Assembly (NCBI RefSeq): GCF_003952505.1
Contig: NZ_CP034450.1
Span: 2,666,001 to 2,730,000, forward strand
Length of the DNA: 64,000 nt
From: Mesorhizobium sp. M4B.F.Ca.ET.058.02.1.1
GTDB lineage: Bacteria > Pseudomonadota > Alphaproteobacteria > Rhizobiales > Rhizobiaceae
Direction: 5' to 3'
Of the stretch, positions 52,254-61,204 are shown in pieces (position 1 is the first letter of the stretch; each line of letters opens with the position of its first letter). Both the position numbers and the translations under genes were made by a program. The notes beneath the pieces are model-generated. The model searched no databases. It was not told the DNA's origin and worked only from the letters and a program-made list of their open reading frames with translations.

Positions 52254-53426
52254 ATGACCATGGATACCGATCTGCGCGCCCGTTTCATCGAAGGCATGAG
52301 CCGCGTGGCCGCCGCCGTCACCGTGGTGACCACGGACGGCGAGGCAGGTCGTTTCGGTGTGACCGTTTCATCGATGACGTCAGTGTCCGCCGATACCAGC
52401 CGGCCTTCATTGCTGATCAGCGTCCATCACCTCAGCCCGGCATGCGAGGCGATCAAGAAGAACAGGCGGTTCTGCGCCAATGTGCTCAGCGGCAACCAGA
52501 GTTTCGTCTCGGATCTCTTCTCCGGCCGCCTCAAGCATTTGAACCAGGACCGGTTCGACGCGATCGCCTGGCATCCCGGCGTGACTGGCGCGCCGATCAT
52601 CGATGGCGCCGTCGTTTCCCTCGACTGCGAACTCAAGACGGCGCTGATGTGGGGAACCCATTTCCTCTTTATCGGCGAGGCCGGGACCATCGACCTTTCG
52701 GCGCAGCGCTCGCCGCTGGTCTATGGCAATCGCGGCTATCGGCGCGCCATCCCGATCGCGCCGGATGACCATCGGCCGCCACACCCGGAGAACCATCTCA
52801 GCATCGGCTTCTTCATCACGCTTGGACCGCAATTCGTGCCGGGCCTCGTCGCCGGCTTCGCCAGCCAGCAGCCGGATGTCGACATCCGCCTTCTGGAAGC
52901 CGACCATGACGATCTCATCGAGCAGATGCGCGCCGGCAGGATTGAGGCAGCGATCACTTTCGGGGCGGTGAACGAACCTGACCTCGATGCCGAACTTGTC
53001 TGCCCTCCGGCTCCGCATGTGCTGTTGAACGCCACCCACGCGCTGGCCGGCAGATTCAGTCTGCGGCTCAGCGATTTGGCTGATCTGCCCATGATCCTGC
53101 TGGATTATCCCTCGGTGCGCTCGGCCACGGACACCCTGTTCAAGCGCGGCGGGCTGCAGCCGCACATCCGCTTCCAGTCGCCTTCCTTCGCCATGGTGCG
53201 CGGCCTGGTCGCGCAGGGTCTTGGGTATTCGATCGTCCCGCAGGCGCCGCAGGCCAGGACCGCGCCCGACGGCAAGGAGATCCTCGCCATACCGCTGGAC
53301 GAGGACTTCCCGGAAGGAGCGGTCGTGGCGATTACGCCACGCGGCAACGGCCGCAGCGAATGGGTCGGGCAGTTTCTGGCCAAATGCCGGGGGTCCTTCG
53401 GGCATGCCGCCAACGGAGGGGGATGA
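52254..53426 (+). CDS. Flavin reductase fused to a LysR-type effector-binding domain
   Basis: A 390-residue fusion. Residues about 1-165 are an HpaC-type flavin reductase (VTVVTTDGEAGRFGVTVSSM near 23-42, CEAIKKNRRFCANVLS), which would supply reduced FMN or FAD to a partner oxygenase. Residues about 180-375 match a LysR substrate-binding domain without its helix-turn-helix: LSIGFFITLGPQFVPGLVAG, IEAAITFG, GLVAQGLGYSIVPQ. LysR effector domains normally sit in DNA-binding regulators; here one is joined to an enzyme. It might gate flavin reduction by substrate, as HpaC/C1-type reductases are substrate-stimulated. ATG 52260 is an alternative start. It pairs best with the acyl-CoA-dehydrogenase-fold protein at 47631. 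Confidence 0.88.
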   Translation: MTMDTDLRARFIEGMSRVAAAVTVVTTDGEAGRFGVTVSSMTSVSADTSRPSLLISVHHLSPACEAIKKNRRFCANVLSGNQSFVSDLFSGRLKHLNQDRFDAIAWHPGVTGAPIIDGAVVSLDCELKTALMWGTHFLFIGEAGTIDLSAQRSPLVYGNRGYRRAIPIAPDDHRPPHPENHLSIGFFITLGPQFVPGLVAGFASQQPDVDIRLLEADHDDLIEQMRAGRIEAAITFGAVNEPDLDAELVCPPAPHVLLNATHALAGRFSLRLSDLADLPMILLDYPSVRSATDTLFKRGGLQPHIRFQSPSFAMVRGLVAQGLGYSIVPQAPQARTAPDGKEILAIPLDEDFPEGAVVAITPRGNGRSEWVGQFLAKCRGSFGHAANGGG

Positions 53427-53517
53427 CGGCCGGACGAAACGGCCGAGCCGTAACAGACACCAACAAACAATGGACCGGTCAATCGGCCATGGGGAACAGA
53501 GAGGGAGAACGACAGAA

Positions 53518-54951
53518 ATGAGTACCGCAGGAAGCAATCAACTTCGCAGGAATTCGCTAGGCCTGATCGCCGTGACCTTCATGGTGATCTCGGCGGCGGC
53601 TCCGCTGACCGGCGTAGCCGGCGCGATGCCGCTGGCGTTCATGCTTGGCAATGGCGCCGGTATTCCAGCGACCTTCATTTTCGTGACGCTGGTGATGCTC
53701 GCCTTTTCGGCCGGTTACGTGGCCATGTCGCGGCATGTCACGAATGCCGGCGCCTTCTACGCCTATGCCGCGCGCGGTCTCGGCGGGCGCTCCGCCGGCG
53801 CCGTGGCGGTCGTCGCGCTGGTCGCCTACAACGCCATGCAGTTCGGACTGATCGGTCTGCTGGGTGGCATCGCCTCCGGTGTCTTCAGCGAGCTCGGACT
53901 GGTCCTGCCCTGGTGGGGATGGAGCCTGATCGCCGTCGTCCTGGTCGCCATTTTGGGCTACCGTCAGGTTGATCTGTCGGCAAAGGTCCTGGTCGTTGCC
54001 GTCGCGCTCGAATATCTGATTGTCCTGATTGTCGACTTTGCAATTCTCGGCAAGGGCGGCGCCAATGGGCTGGCGCTGAATATCTTCGACCCGAATGCGA
54101 TGTTTTCGGGTTCGCTGACCGCTGCGATCCTGTTTTGCCTGGGCTCCTTCATCGGCTTCGAAGCAACCACGATCTATGCCGAGGAAGCCCGAGACCCGGA
54201 AAGCACCATTCCGCGCGCCACTTATCTTTCGGTGCTGATGATCGGCATATTCTTCGTGTTCACCACCTGGCTGATGATCGTTGGCATAGGTGCCGACAAA
54301 CTGGTCCCGACCATCCAGGGCTATGGCGATCCTTCAGCGCTCTTCTTCGATCTGGCCGGGCGCTATGTCGGCGGGCCGATACCGACGATTGCCGGCATCT
54401 TGCTCGTATCGAGCCTCTTTGCCGCGTTGTCGGCCTTCCACAACTACATCGCCCGATACAGCTACGTGGCAGGACGCGAAGGCCTGTTGCCCGCCGCCTT
54501 CGGGCGCACCCATGCAGATCACCAGAGCCCCCACATCGGTTCGGTCGTGCAGACGATCGGCGCCCTGATCGTGCTGGCGATCTTTGCCGGCCTCGGGCTC
54601 GATCCGGTGCTCAACATGTTCACCTGGATCAGCCAGGTCGGCACGCTCGGCGTGCTCGGCATGATGACCGTCACCTCGCTTTCGGTGATCGTCTTCTTCC
54701 GCAACAAGCAGGCTGGCGCGCCGGCGCTGTCGACTGTGGTCCTGCCTGCCTTGTCGGGGCTGATCATGGCGGCCCTGTTCGTCTACATCTTCCTGCATTT
54801 TGGCGACCTCACCGGCACCACCGGCGGCGCGCTCGGGCTCATCCTGCCGGCATTGATCCCGGCCGCCGCCGTGGTCGGATATGGGCTGTCGCTGCGACTG
54901 GAGAGGGCAGATCCGGCCCGCTTCGCCCGCATGGGTGAAAATCAGGCCTGA
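53518..54951 (+). CDS. APC family amino acid/amine permease
   Basis: A 477-residue permease with about 12 membrane segments of the amino acid-polyamine-organocation superfamily. It opens with the TM1 signature ISAAAPLTGVAGAMPLAFMLGNG, and the GFEATTIYAEEARDP loop follows TM6. The start ATG 53518 has a GAGGGAG site ten bases upstream; the long upstream frame would read through the end of the reductase gene. It is probably the importer for the amine, amino acid or pyridine compound degraded by this locus, and lies 91 bases after the reductase fusion. Confidence 0.88.
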   Translation: MSTAGSNQLRRNSLGLIAVTFMVISAAAPLTGVAGAMPLAFMLGNGAGIPATFIFVTLVMLAFSAGYVAMSRHVTNAGAFYAYAARGLGGRSAGAVAVVALVAYNAMQFGLIGLLGGIASGVFSELGLVLPWWGWSLIAVVLVAILGYRQVDLSAKVLVVAVALEYLIVLIVDFAILGKGGANGLALNIFDPNAMFSGSLTAAILFCLGSFIGFEATTIYAEEARDPESTIPRATYLSVLMIGIFFVFTTWLMIVGIGADKLVPTIQGYGDPSALFFDLAGRYVGGPIPTIAGILLVSSLFAALSAFHNYIARYSYVAGREGLLPAAFGRTHADHQSPHIGSVVQTIGALIVLAIFAGLGLDPVLNMFTWISQVGTLGVLGMMTVTSLSVIVFFRNKQAGAPALSTVVLPALSGLIMAALFVYIFLHFGDLTGTTGGALGLILPALIPAAAVVGYGLSLRLERADPARFARMGENQA

Positions 54952-55105
54952 TATTGCCTATGCGGAAGCGTGCGTGGTCGCGCTTCCGCCAGCAAACGGA
55001 AGTGATATCAGCGCCAAACATTTTAAGCTTTAAACAACTGGACTCCTGTGCCACCGTCGGCTGGTCGTTTCCATTGCACATTTCACGACGGGTGGAGGTT
55101 TGCGA

Positions 55106-56725
55106 ATGCTTGGTCGGTCTGCACATGTCGATACGTTCGCGCGTGACAATCTTCCGCCCGGCGATCAATGGCCGGACCTTCCGCTCGATGGGTTCGACTA
55201 TCCGGAGCATCTGAATGCCGCGGTCGAGCTTACCGATCGGCAGGTCGAGCGCGGCTTCGGTGATCATGTCGCGCTGATCGGCAACGGTCGCCGCAGGACC
55301 TACAAGGAACTGTCCGACTGGACCAACCGCCTGGCGCACGCGCTCGTAGAGAACTACGGCCTGCGGCCGGGCAACCGCGTACTGATCCGCTCAGCCAACA
55401 ACCCGGCAATGGTGGCGTGCTGGCTGGCCGCCACCAAGGCAGGCGCGGTCGTGGTCAACACCATGCCGATGCTGCGATCAGGCGAACTGTCACAGATCGT
55501 GGACAAGGCCGAGATCACGCTTGCGTTATGCGATACGCGGCTGATGGACGAGATGGTGGCTTGCGCCAAGGACAGCCGCTTCCTCAAGCAGGTCGTCGGC
55601 TTCGATGGCACGGCCAATCACGACGCAGAACTCGACCGCGCGGCGCTCGACAAGCCGGTCGTCTTCGATGCGGTGGAGACCGGCCGCGACGACGTGGCCC
55701 TGCTTGGGTTCACCTCGGGCACCACCGGCTCGCCGAAGGCGACGATGCATTTTCATCGGGACCTGCTGATCATCGCCGACGGTTATGCGCGCGACGTGCT
55801 GCAGGTCACGACCGAGGACATTTTCGTCGGCTCGCCGCCGATCGCCTTCACCTTCGGCCTTGGCGGACTTGCCATTTTCCCGCTCCGCTTCGGCGCCACG
55901 GCGACGCTGCTGGAGCACGCCTCTCCGGCCAACATGATCGAGATCATCGAGAAATATGGCGCGACCATCGTATTCACGGCTCCGACGGCCTACAGGGCGA
56001 TGATCGCCGCGCTCGATGAAGGGGCCAATCTTTCGTCGCTGCGGATCGCGGTCTCTGCCGGTGAAACCCTTCCCGCGCCGGTGTTCGAGGCCTGGGTGCA
56101 ACGGACCGGTAAGCCGATTGTGGACGGCATCGGCGCAACCGAGATGCTGCATATCTTCATTTCCAACCGGCTGGACGATCTCGCGCCGGGCAGGACCGGG
56201 CATCCGGTTGCCGGCTACGAGGCCCGGATCGTCGATGCCGATATGAACGAGTTGCCGCGTGGCGAGGTCGGCCGGCTTGCCGTCCGTGGCCCGACGGGAT
56301 GCCGGTACCTGAATGATCCCCGGCAGAAGGACTATGTGCGCGACGGCTGGAACCTGACCGGAGATTCATTCATCCAGGACGAAGACGGCTATTTCCATTT
56401 CGCCGCCCGATCGGACGACATGATAGTCTCCGCTGGCTACAACATCGCGGGTCCCGAAGTTGAGGCGGCGTTGCTTTGTCACCCCGATGTCAGGGAATGC
56501 GCGGTCATCGGCATACCGGACGTGGATCGGGGGCAGATCGTCGAGGCACATGTCGTCCTGAGCGATGGGATCGAGCCTGGCGAACTGGAACGAAAGCTCC
56601 TGCAGGACCATGTCAAAGCCACCATCGCCCCTTATAAATATCCGCGATCGATCAAGTTCACCGACGCGCTTCCCAAGACCCAGACCGGTAAGATCCAGCG
56701 GTTCAGGTTGAAGGTAAAACAATAG
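55106..56725 (+). CDS. AMP-binding acyl/aryl-CoA ligase (2-aminobenzoate-CoA ligase-like)
   Basis: A 539-residue ANL-superfamily ligase. The ATP loop GFTSGTTGSPKATMHFHRD is near residues 205-223, the A5-type GATEM near 345-349, the hinge region GWNLTGDSF near 414-422 and the catalytic Lys motif PKTQTGKIQRFRL near the C-terminus. The overall pattern is closest to benzoate- and 2-aminobenzoate-CoA ligases, so an aromatic acid is the likely substrate. GGTGGAGG lies seven bases before ATG 55106. A 154-base gap separates it from the APC permease, and it is convergent with the ectoine operon. Confidence 0.9.
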   Translation: MLGRSAHVDTFARDNLPPGDQWPDLPLDGFDYPEHLNAAVELTDRQVERGFGDHVALIGNGRRRTYKELSDWTNRLAHALVENYGLRPGNRVLIRSANNPAMVACWLAATKAGAVVVNTMPMLRSGELSQIVDKAEITLALCDTRLMDEMVACAKDSRFLKQVVGFDGTANHDAELDRAALDKPVVFDAVETGRDDVALLGFTSGTTGSPKATMHFHRDLLIIADGYARDVLQVTTEDIFVGSPPIAFTFGLGGLAIFPLRFGATATLLEHASPANMIEIIEKYGATIVFTAPTAYRAMIAALDEGANLSSLRIAVSAGETLPAPVFEAWVQRTGKPIVDGIGATEMLHIFISNRLDDLAPGRTGHPVAGYEARIVDADMNELPRGEVGRLAVRGPTGCRYLNDPRQKDYVRDGWNLTGDSFIQDEDGYFHFAARSDDMIVSAGYNIAGPEVEAALLCHPDVRECAVIGIPDVDRGQIVEAHVVLSDGIEPGELERKLLQDHVKATIAPYKYPRSIKFTDALPKTQTGKIQRFRLKVKQ

Positions 56726-56812
56726 TCGGCAAGGATGATGCATGCGATGCGGTGTTCGTAGAGGCTTTGCCGATTTGCGCGCCTTGGTACGCCAAAGCCC
56801 CCTGCGACAAGG

Positions 56813-57814
56813 TCACGGGACCAAAACGCCAATCACAGCGGCACAGTCCCCCGCTTTGACCAAGCCCGGAAAGTGACGTGCGGCCAGCAGGCCCGACAGT
56901 CTCGCCTTGATTTCCCGGGGCGCGTTGCCGGTGCGGCCGGTTGAATGAACGCGCGCCACGACCTGACCCTCTTCAACCGTCTCCCCGAGATCGACCATGG
57001 TCTCGATCATGCCGTCGTCTTCGGCAAAGGCAAAGCAATCGCCGGACGGCATATCGAGCCATTGTGTTTGAGTCTTCTCGACCGCACCATCGACGATACC
57101 GGCATGGCGAAGCACATTGACCACACCCCGACGCGCGATGCGCACGGTTTCGGCGCGAGACGTGCCGCCGCCGCCGAGCTCGGTGGTGACGAACACCTTG
57201 CCCATCGCCTCGGCGGCCGTATCGTACATGCCGACCGCATCGATCTCCGTCATGCGCATCGAGAAGGGCGCGGAAAAGGCCTCGACGGCCGCGAAAGCCT
57301 TCTCCTCCTGCGCCTTGTCGGGAAGCGTGTGGGCGGCGCAGAACGGCACGAAGTCGAGCGTCTTGCCGCCCGAGTGGAAATCGAAGACGATGTCCGCGCG
57401 GGGAAGCAGATCGCGTTGAAAATAGTCGGCGATCTTCTCCGTCACCGTGCCATCGGGCCGGCCAGGGAAGCTACGGTTCATGTTGCCCTTGTCGATCGGC
57501 GAAGTCCGCGTGCCGGCGCGGAAGGCCGGATAGTTCATTGCCGGCACGATGATCACGGTACCGGCGACGTCCTTCGGATCGAGCGTGCGGGCAAGATCGT
57601 AGAGCGCCAGCGGCCCCTCATACTCGTCGCCGTGATTGCCGCCGGTGAGAAGCGCCGTCGGTCCCTTGCCGTTGCGGATGACACAGACCGGGATCATCAC
57701 CGAGCCCCAGGCGGAATCGTCGCGGCTGTAGGGCAGGCGCAGGAAGCCGTGCTGGACGCCGTCCTTGTCGAAATCGACGGTCGGGGCGATCGGTGAGGGA
57801 CGCAAGGCCGGCAT
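56813..57814 (-). CDS. doeB: N-acetyl-diaminobutyrate deacetylase of ectoine degradation (EutE/DoeB)
   Basis: A 333-residue zinc hydrolase of the succinylglutamate-desuccinylase/aspartoacylase family. Zinc ligands are His and Glu in GGNHGDEYEG and His in DFHSGGK, and RSFPGRPDGT is family-typical. In ectoine breakdown it deacetylates N-acetyl-L-2,4-diaminobutyrate from the DoeA step to diaminobutyrate. ATG 57814 has AAGGA nine bases upstream and five bases separate it from the doeA stop. It is the last gene of the eut operon in the window. Confidence 0.9.
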   Translation of the reverse strand: MPALRPSPIAPTVDFDKDGVQHGFLRLPYSRDDSAWGSVMIPVCVIRNGKGPTALLTGGNHGDEYEGPLALYDLARTLDPKDVAGTVIIVPAMNYPAFRAGTRTSPIDKGNMNRSFPGRPDGTVTEKIADYFQRDLLPRADIVFDFHSGGKTLDFVPFCAAHTLPDKAQEEKAFAAVEAFSAPFSMRMTEIDAVGMYDTAAEAMGKVFVTTELGGGGTSRAETVRIARRGVVNVLRHAGIVDGAVEKTQTQWLDMPSGDCFAFAEDDGMIETMVDLGETVEEGQVVARVHSTGRTGNAPREIKARLSGLLAARHFPGLVKAGDCAAVIGVLVP

Positions 57815-57819
57815 CGGGA

Positions 57820-58998
57820 TCAATCCTTCGCGACCAGCTTGCGCGGCACATTGGCCAGGCACTCGACGCCGGTCTCGGTGATCAGGATGGATTCGGTGAT
57901 CTCTAGCCCCATCGTCTCCAGCCATAGGCCGGTCATGAAATGGAAGGTCATGCCGGGCTGGAGCTCGGTGCGGTCGCCGGGGCGCAGGCTCATGGTGCGC
58001 TCGCCCCAGTCCGGCGGATAGGAGATGCCGATCGGGTAGCCGGTTCGGTTGTCCTTGACGATGCCGTACTTCTTCAAGACGGCGAAAAAGGCATTGGCGA
58101 TGTCTTCGCAGGTGTTGCCCGGCTTTGCGGCGGCAAGGCCTGCCTCCATGCCTTCCAGCGTCGCCTTCTCGGCATCGAGGAAGGCCTGCGTCGGCTTGCC
58201 GAGGAAGACGGTGCGCGACAGCGGACAATGGTAGCGGTTGTAGCAGCCGGCGATCTCGAAGAAGGTGCCCTCGCTGGCCTTCATCGGCCGGTCGTCCCAG
58301 GTCAGATGCGGCGCCGAGGCGTCGGCGCCCGACGGCAGCAGCGGCACGATCGCCGGATAGTCGCCGCCGATCCCATCGACGCCGCGGGTGCCGGCATCGT
58401 AGATCTCGGCGACCAGATCGCATTTGCGCATGCCGACCTCTATTCTGTCGACGATGCGCTGGTGCATGGCCTCGACGATGCGGGCGGCCCTGCGCATGTA
58501 GTCGATCTCGGTCGGGCTCTTTACCGCGCGCTGCCAGTTGACCAGCGCTGTCGCATCGACGAAGCGGGCGTTGGGCAGATGCTTCTGCAGGGCGGCGAAG
58601 GCGGCGGCCGAGAACCAGTAATTGTCCATCTCGACGCCGATGGTCAGCTTGCCCCAGCCGCGATCGGAAAGCACGCTGGACAAGAAGTCCATCGGGTGGC
58701 GCTCGGTCGACTGCACATAGTGGTCGGCGTAGCCGATGATGTTGTCGTGAGCGAGGTAGGCGGTACGCTTGGCGCCATTGGCGTCCTGGCCGCGGCCATA
58801 CCAGACCGGCTCGCCCGAAGGCGGCACGATGACCGCCTGGTGGACATAGAACGACCAGCCGTCGTAACCCGTCAGCCAGGCCATGTTGGAGGGATCGCTG
58901 ACGATCAGCAGATCGACCCCCTTGGCCGCCATGGCTTGCCTTGTCTTGGCGAGGCGATCCGCATATTCGCCGCGCGTGAATTTAAGGTTCGGCTGCAT
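57820..58998 (-). CDS. doeA: Ectoine hydrolase (EutD/DoeA), M24 peptidase fold
   Basis: A 392-residue creatinase/M24-type hydrolase that opens the ectoine ring to N-acetyl-diaminobutyrate. The N-terminal domain contains LIVSDPSNMAWLTGYDGWSF, typical of the EutD subgroup, and the C-terminal pita-bread catalytic domain is present (PGMTFHFMTGLWL, ESILITETGVECL). Some metal ligands of aminopeptidases are replaced in ectoine hydrolases, so peptidase activity should not be assumed. It sits between eutC and doeB on one strand with short gaps of 38 and 5 bases. Confidence 0.92.
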   Translation of the reverse strand: MQPNLKFTRGEYADRLAKTRQAMAAKGVDLLIVSDPSNMAWLTGYDGWSFYVHQAVIVPPSGEPVWYGRGQDANGAKRTAYLAHDNIIGYADHYVQSTERHPMDFLSSVLSDRGWGKLTIGVEMDNYWFSAAAFAALQKHLPNARFVDATALVNWQRAVKSPTEIDYMRRAARIVEAMHQRIVDRIEVGMRKCDLVAEIYDAGTRGVDGIGGDYPAIVPLLPSGADASAPHLTWDDRPMKASEGTFFEIAGCYNRYHCPLSRTVFLGKPTQAFLDAEKATLEGMEAGLAAAKPGNTCEDIANAFFAVLKKYGIVKDNRTGYPIGISYPPDWGERTMSLRPGDRTELQPGMTFHFMTGLWLETMGLEITESILITETGVECLANVPRKLVAKD

Positions 58999-59036
58999 TG
59001 TTCTTGATCCTCGTTTGTTGGGCCTGGCGGCCGGTA

Positions 59037-60029
59037 TCAGCTTTCGAAAATGGTGCCGGCATTGGCCGCTTGGGCGCGGTCACGGGCCAAGGTGGCGATC
59101 GCCGTGTCCTGCACGCCGGTGCCGGTGAGGTCGGCGATGGTGATGTCGCTGTCCGAGCGCCGGCCGTGCTTGTCGCCGGCGATGATCTGGCCGAGTTCGG
59201 TCACATCGGCGTCGGCCGTCATCACCCCTGTCGCGATGGCATGATGCAGTTCGCCGAGCCGTTTGGTTTGCCTGGCGCTGTCGGCAACATAGAGATCGGC
59301 CATGCGCAGGATCGCCGGCGCGATCTCGTTCTTGTGCTCGGCATCCGAGCCCATGGCGGTGATGTGCTGGCCGGCCACGACGAAGCCGGCCTTGATCAGC
59401 GGCTCGGTCGATGGCGTCGTTGTGACGATGATGTCGGCGCCGGCTGCCGCCTTCGCCGCGTCCGGTTCGGCGCGCACCAGGATGCCGAGCTTCTCGCGCA
59501 GGCTGGCGGCGGCCACCTCGGCCTTGGCGGCATCGCGCGCCCAGATGCGGGCCTCCTCGATTGGCCGCACCAGGCGCAGCGCCTCGAGCTGCAGCCCGGC
59601 CTGCAAACCAGCGCCGAAGATCGCCGCCACGGTAGAGTCTTCGCGCGATAGATGCTTGGCCGCGACCGCGCCTGCGGCGGCGGTGCGGATGTCCGTCAGA
59701 TAGCCATTGTCGAGCAGCAGCGCCTCGACCACTCCGGTTTTCGCCGAGAGCAACACCATCATGCCGCCGCCGCTCGGCAGGCCGAGCTTCGGATTGTCGA
59801 AGAAGCCGGAGCTGATCTTGACGGCGAAGCCGTCGATGCCGGGCACATAGGCGGACTTAACGTCGACCTCGCCGTGATGTTCGGGAATGTCGAGACGCAG
59901 GATCGGCGGCATCGCCACCGGCAGGGTGGCAAGCGCGCGGAAGGCGTTCTCGACGCAGGCGGCGGTATCGAGATCCAGGGTCACAATGTTGCGCAGTTCG
60001 GCCTCGGTGAGGATCATCATCCGGCTCAT
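59037..60029 (-). CDS. eutC: Ectoine utilization protein EutC (ornithine cyclodeaminase family)
   Basis: A 330-residue member of the ornithine cyclodeaminase/mu-crystallin family, with the Rossmann motif IFGAGLQAGLQLEAL near residues 138-152 and SGFFDNPKLGLPSGGG in the substrate half. EutC is part of the eutABC set linked to turning hydroxyectoine into ectoine before DoeA acts. Its start overlaps the eutB stop as ATGA, so the pair are coupled. Confidence 0.9.
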   Translation of the reverse strand: MSRMMILTEAELRNIVTLDLDTAACVENAFRALATLPVAMPPILRLDIPEHHGEVDVKSAYVPGIDGFAVKISSGFFDNPKLGLPSGGGMMVLLSAKTGVVEALLLDNGYLTDIRTAAAGAVAAKHLSREDSTVAAIFGAGLQAGLQLEALRLVRPIEEARIWARDAAKAEVAAASLREKLGILVRAEPDAAKAAAGADIIVTTTPSTEPLIKAGFVVAGQHITAMGSDAEHKNEIAPAILRMADLYVADSARQTKRLGELHHAIATGVMTADADVTELGQIIAGDKHGRRSDSDITIADLTGTGVQDTAIATLARDRAQAANAGTIFES

Positions 60030-61021
60030 GCGGCACGCTCCACGGTTGATGGCGCCTCGCCGCAGACGATCTTCCTGTGCAGCGCCATGTCGATGTTGCG
60101 GCCGGAAAGGATGAGCACGGCAGGCCCGGCCGTCTTGACCTTGCCGGCAAGCAGCGCTGCGATGCCGACGGCACCGGCGCCTTCGACGATTTCGCGCTCC
60201 TGCTCATAGGCATGACGGATGCCGGTGGCGATCTCGTCCTCGGAGAGCAGGATAACATCGTCGAGCAGGTTGCGGCACATTCCAAAGGTCAGCCGGTTGT
60301 CGAGCCCGATGCCGCCGCCGAGCGAATCCGCCAGCGTCGGCAGTTCCTCGACCTCGACGGGACGGCCGGCGTCGAGGCTCGCCTTCATCGCCGCGCCCCG
60401 CGCCATCGACACCCCGATGACCTTGGAGCCGGGGCTGACCCCCTTGACGGCGGCGGCGACGCCCGAAGCCAGCCCGCCGCCAGACAGCGGCACCAGCACG
60501 CTTGCGGCGTCCGGAACCTGCTCGATGATCTCCAGACCGAGCGTGCCCTGGCCGGCGATGATGTCGGCGTGGTCGAAGGGCGGCAGCATGACCAGGCCTT
60601 GTTCGGCGACCAGCCTGTCGACCTCGGTTTGCGCATCGTCCTGGCTGTTGCCGACGATGCGTATCTCGGCGCCGAGGCGGCGGATCGCGTCGAGCTTGTT
60701 CTCGGGCACCAGCCGCGACATGCAGATCACCGCGCGGATGGCTTCGAGCCTCGCCGCATGCGCGAGCGCCCGGCCATGATTGCCGGTTGAGGCGGCGACC
60801 ACACCGCGCGTCTTATCCTCAGGGCTTAGTGAAGCGATCGCGTTCGAGGCGCCGCGCAATTTGAAGGCGCCAGTGGTCTGATGGTGCTCGAGCTTGAGGT
60901 GGATGGGTTGGCCGACGCGATCCGTAAGGCTTTGCGACTGCACGGTTGGCGTGCGCTCGACCTTGCCGGCGATTCGCTCTCGGGCGGCGCGGATGTCGGC
61001 GAGGGTGGTGGCGCTCGTCAT
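60026..61021 (-). CDS. eutB: Ectoine utilization protein EutB (PLP-dependent threonine dehydratase-like)
   Basis: A 331-residue fold-type II pyridoxal-phosphate enzyme. The Schiff-base Lys54 is in HQTTGAFKLRGASNA, GNHGRALAHAA follows, and the phosphate loop VPLSGGGLASGV is present. It resembles threonine/serine dehydratases, but in this operon it is the EutB enzyme of hydroxyectoine conversion. It overlaps eutC by four bases, and a 45-base inverted repeat (61026-61182) lies between it and eutA. Confidence 0.9.
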   Translation of the reverse strand: MTSATTLADIRAARERIAGKVERTPTVQSQSLTDRVGQPIHLKLEHHQTTGAFKLRGASNAIASLSPEDKTRGVVAASTGNHGRALAHAARLEAIRAVICMSRLVPENKLDAIRRLGAEIRIVGNSQDDAQTEVDRLVAEQGLVMLPPFDHADIIAGQGTLGLEIIEQVPDAASVLVPLSGGGLASGVAAAVKGVSPGSKVIGVSMARGAAMKASLDAGRPVEVEELPTLADSLGGGIGLDNRLTFGMCRNLLDDVILLSEDEIATGIRHAYEQEREIVEGAGAVGIAALLAGKVKTAGPAVLILSGRNIDMALHRKIVCGEAPSTVERAA

Positions 61022-61025
61022 CGGG

Positions 61026-61182
61026 CGACCCCTTCTGGCCTGCCGGCCATCTCCCCCTCAAGGGGGGAGATAAGCAGCTTTGGCGCTGGCGCTCTTCCTG
61101 TGACTTCAGCGATTGGCGAAAGCCGGGCCGCAGTTGATCTCCCCCCTTGAGGGGGAGATGGCCGGCAGGCCAGAGGGGGTCG
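61026..61182. repeat. Palindromic intergenic element inside the eut operon
   Basis: Two 45-base arms, 61026-61070 and 61138-61182, are reverse complements with one mismatch, enclosing 67 bases. Inside each arm is a smaller palindrome around CCCCCTCAAGGGGGG-type sequence. The form resembles rhizobial RIME/REP-like mosaic elements. It splits eutA from eutB without breaking a frame and could stabilise or attenuate the transcript. Confidence 0.85.
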
Positions 61183-61204
61183 CTCGTGAATGCGGGACAT
61201 CATC

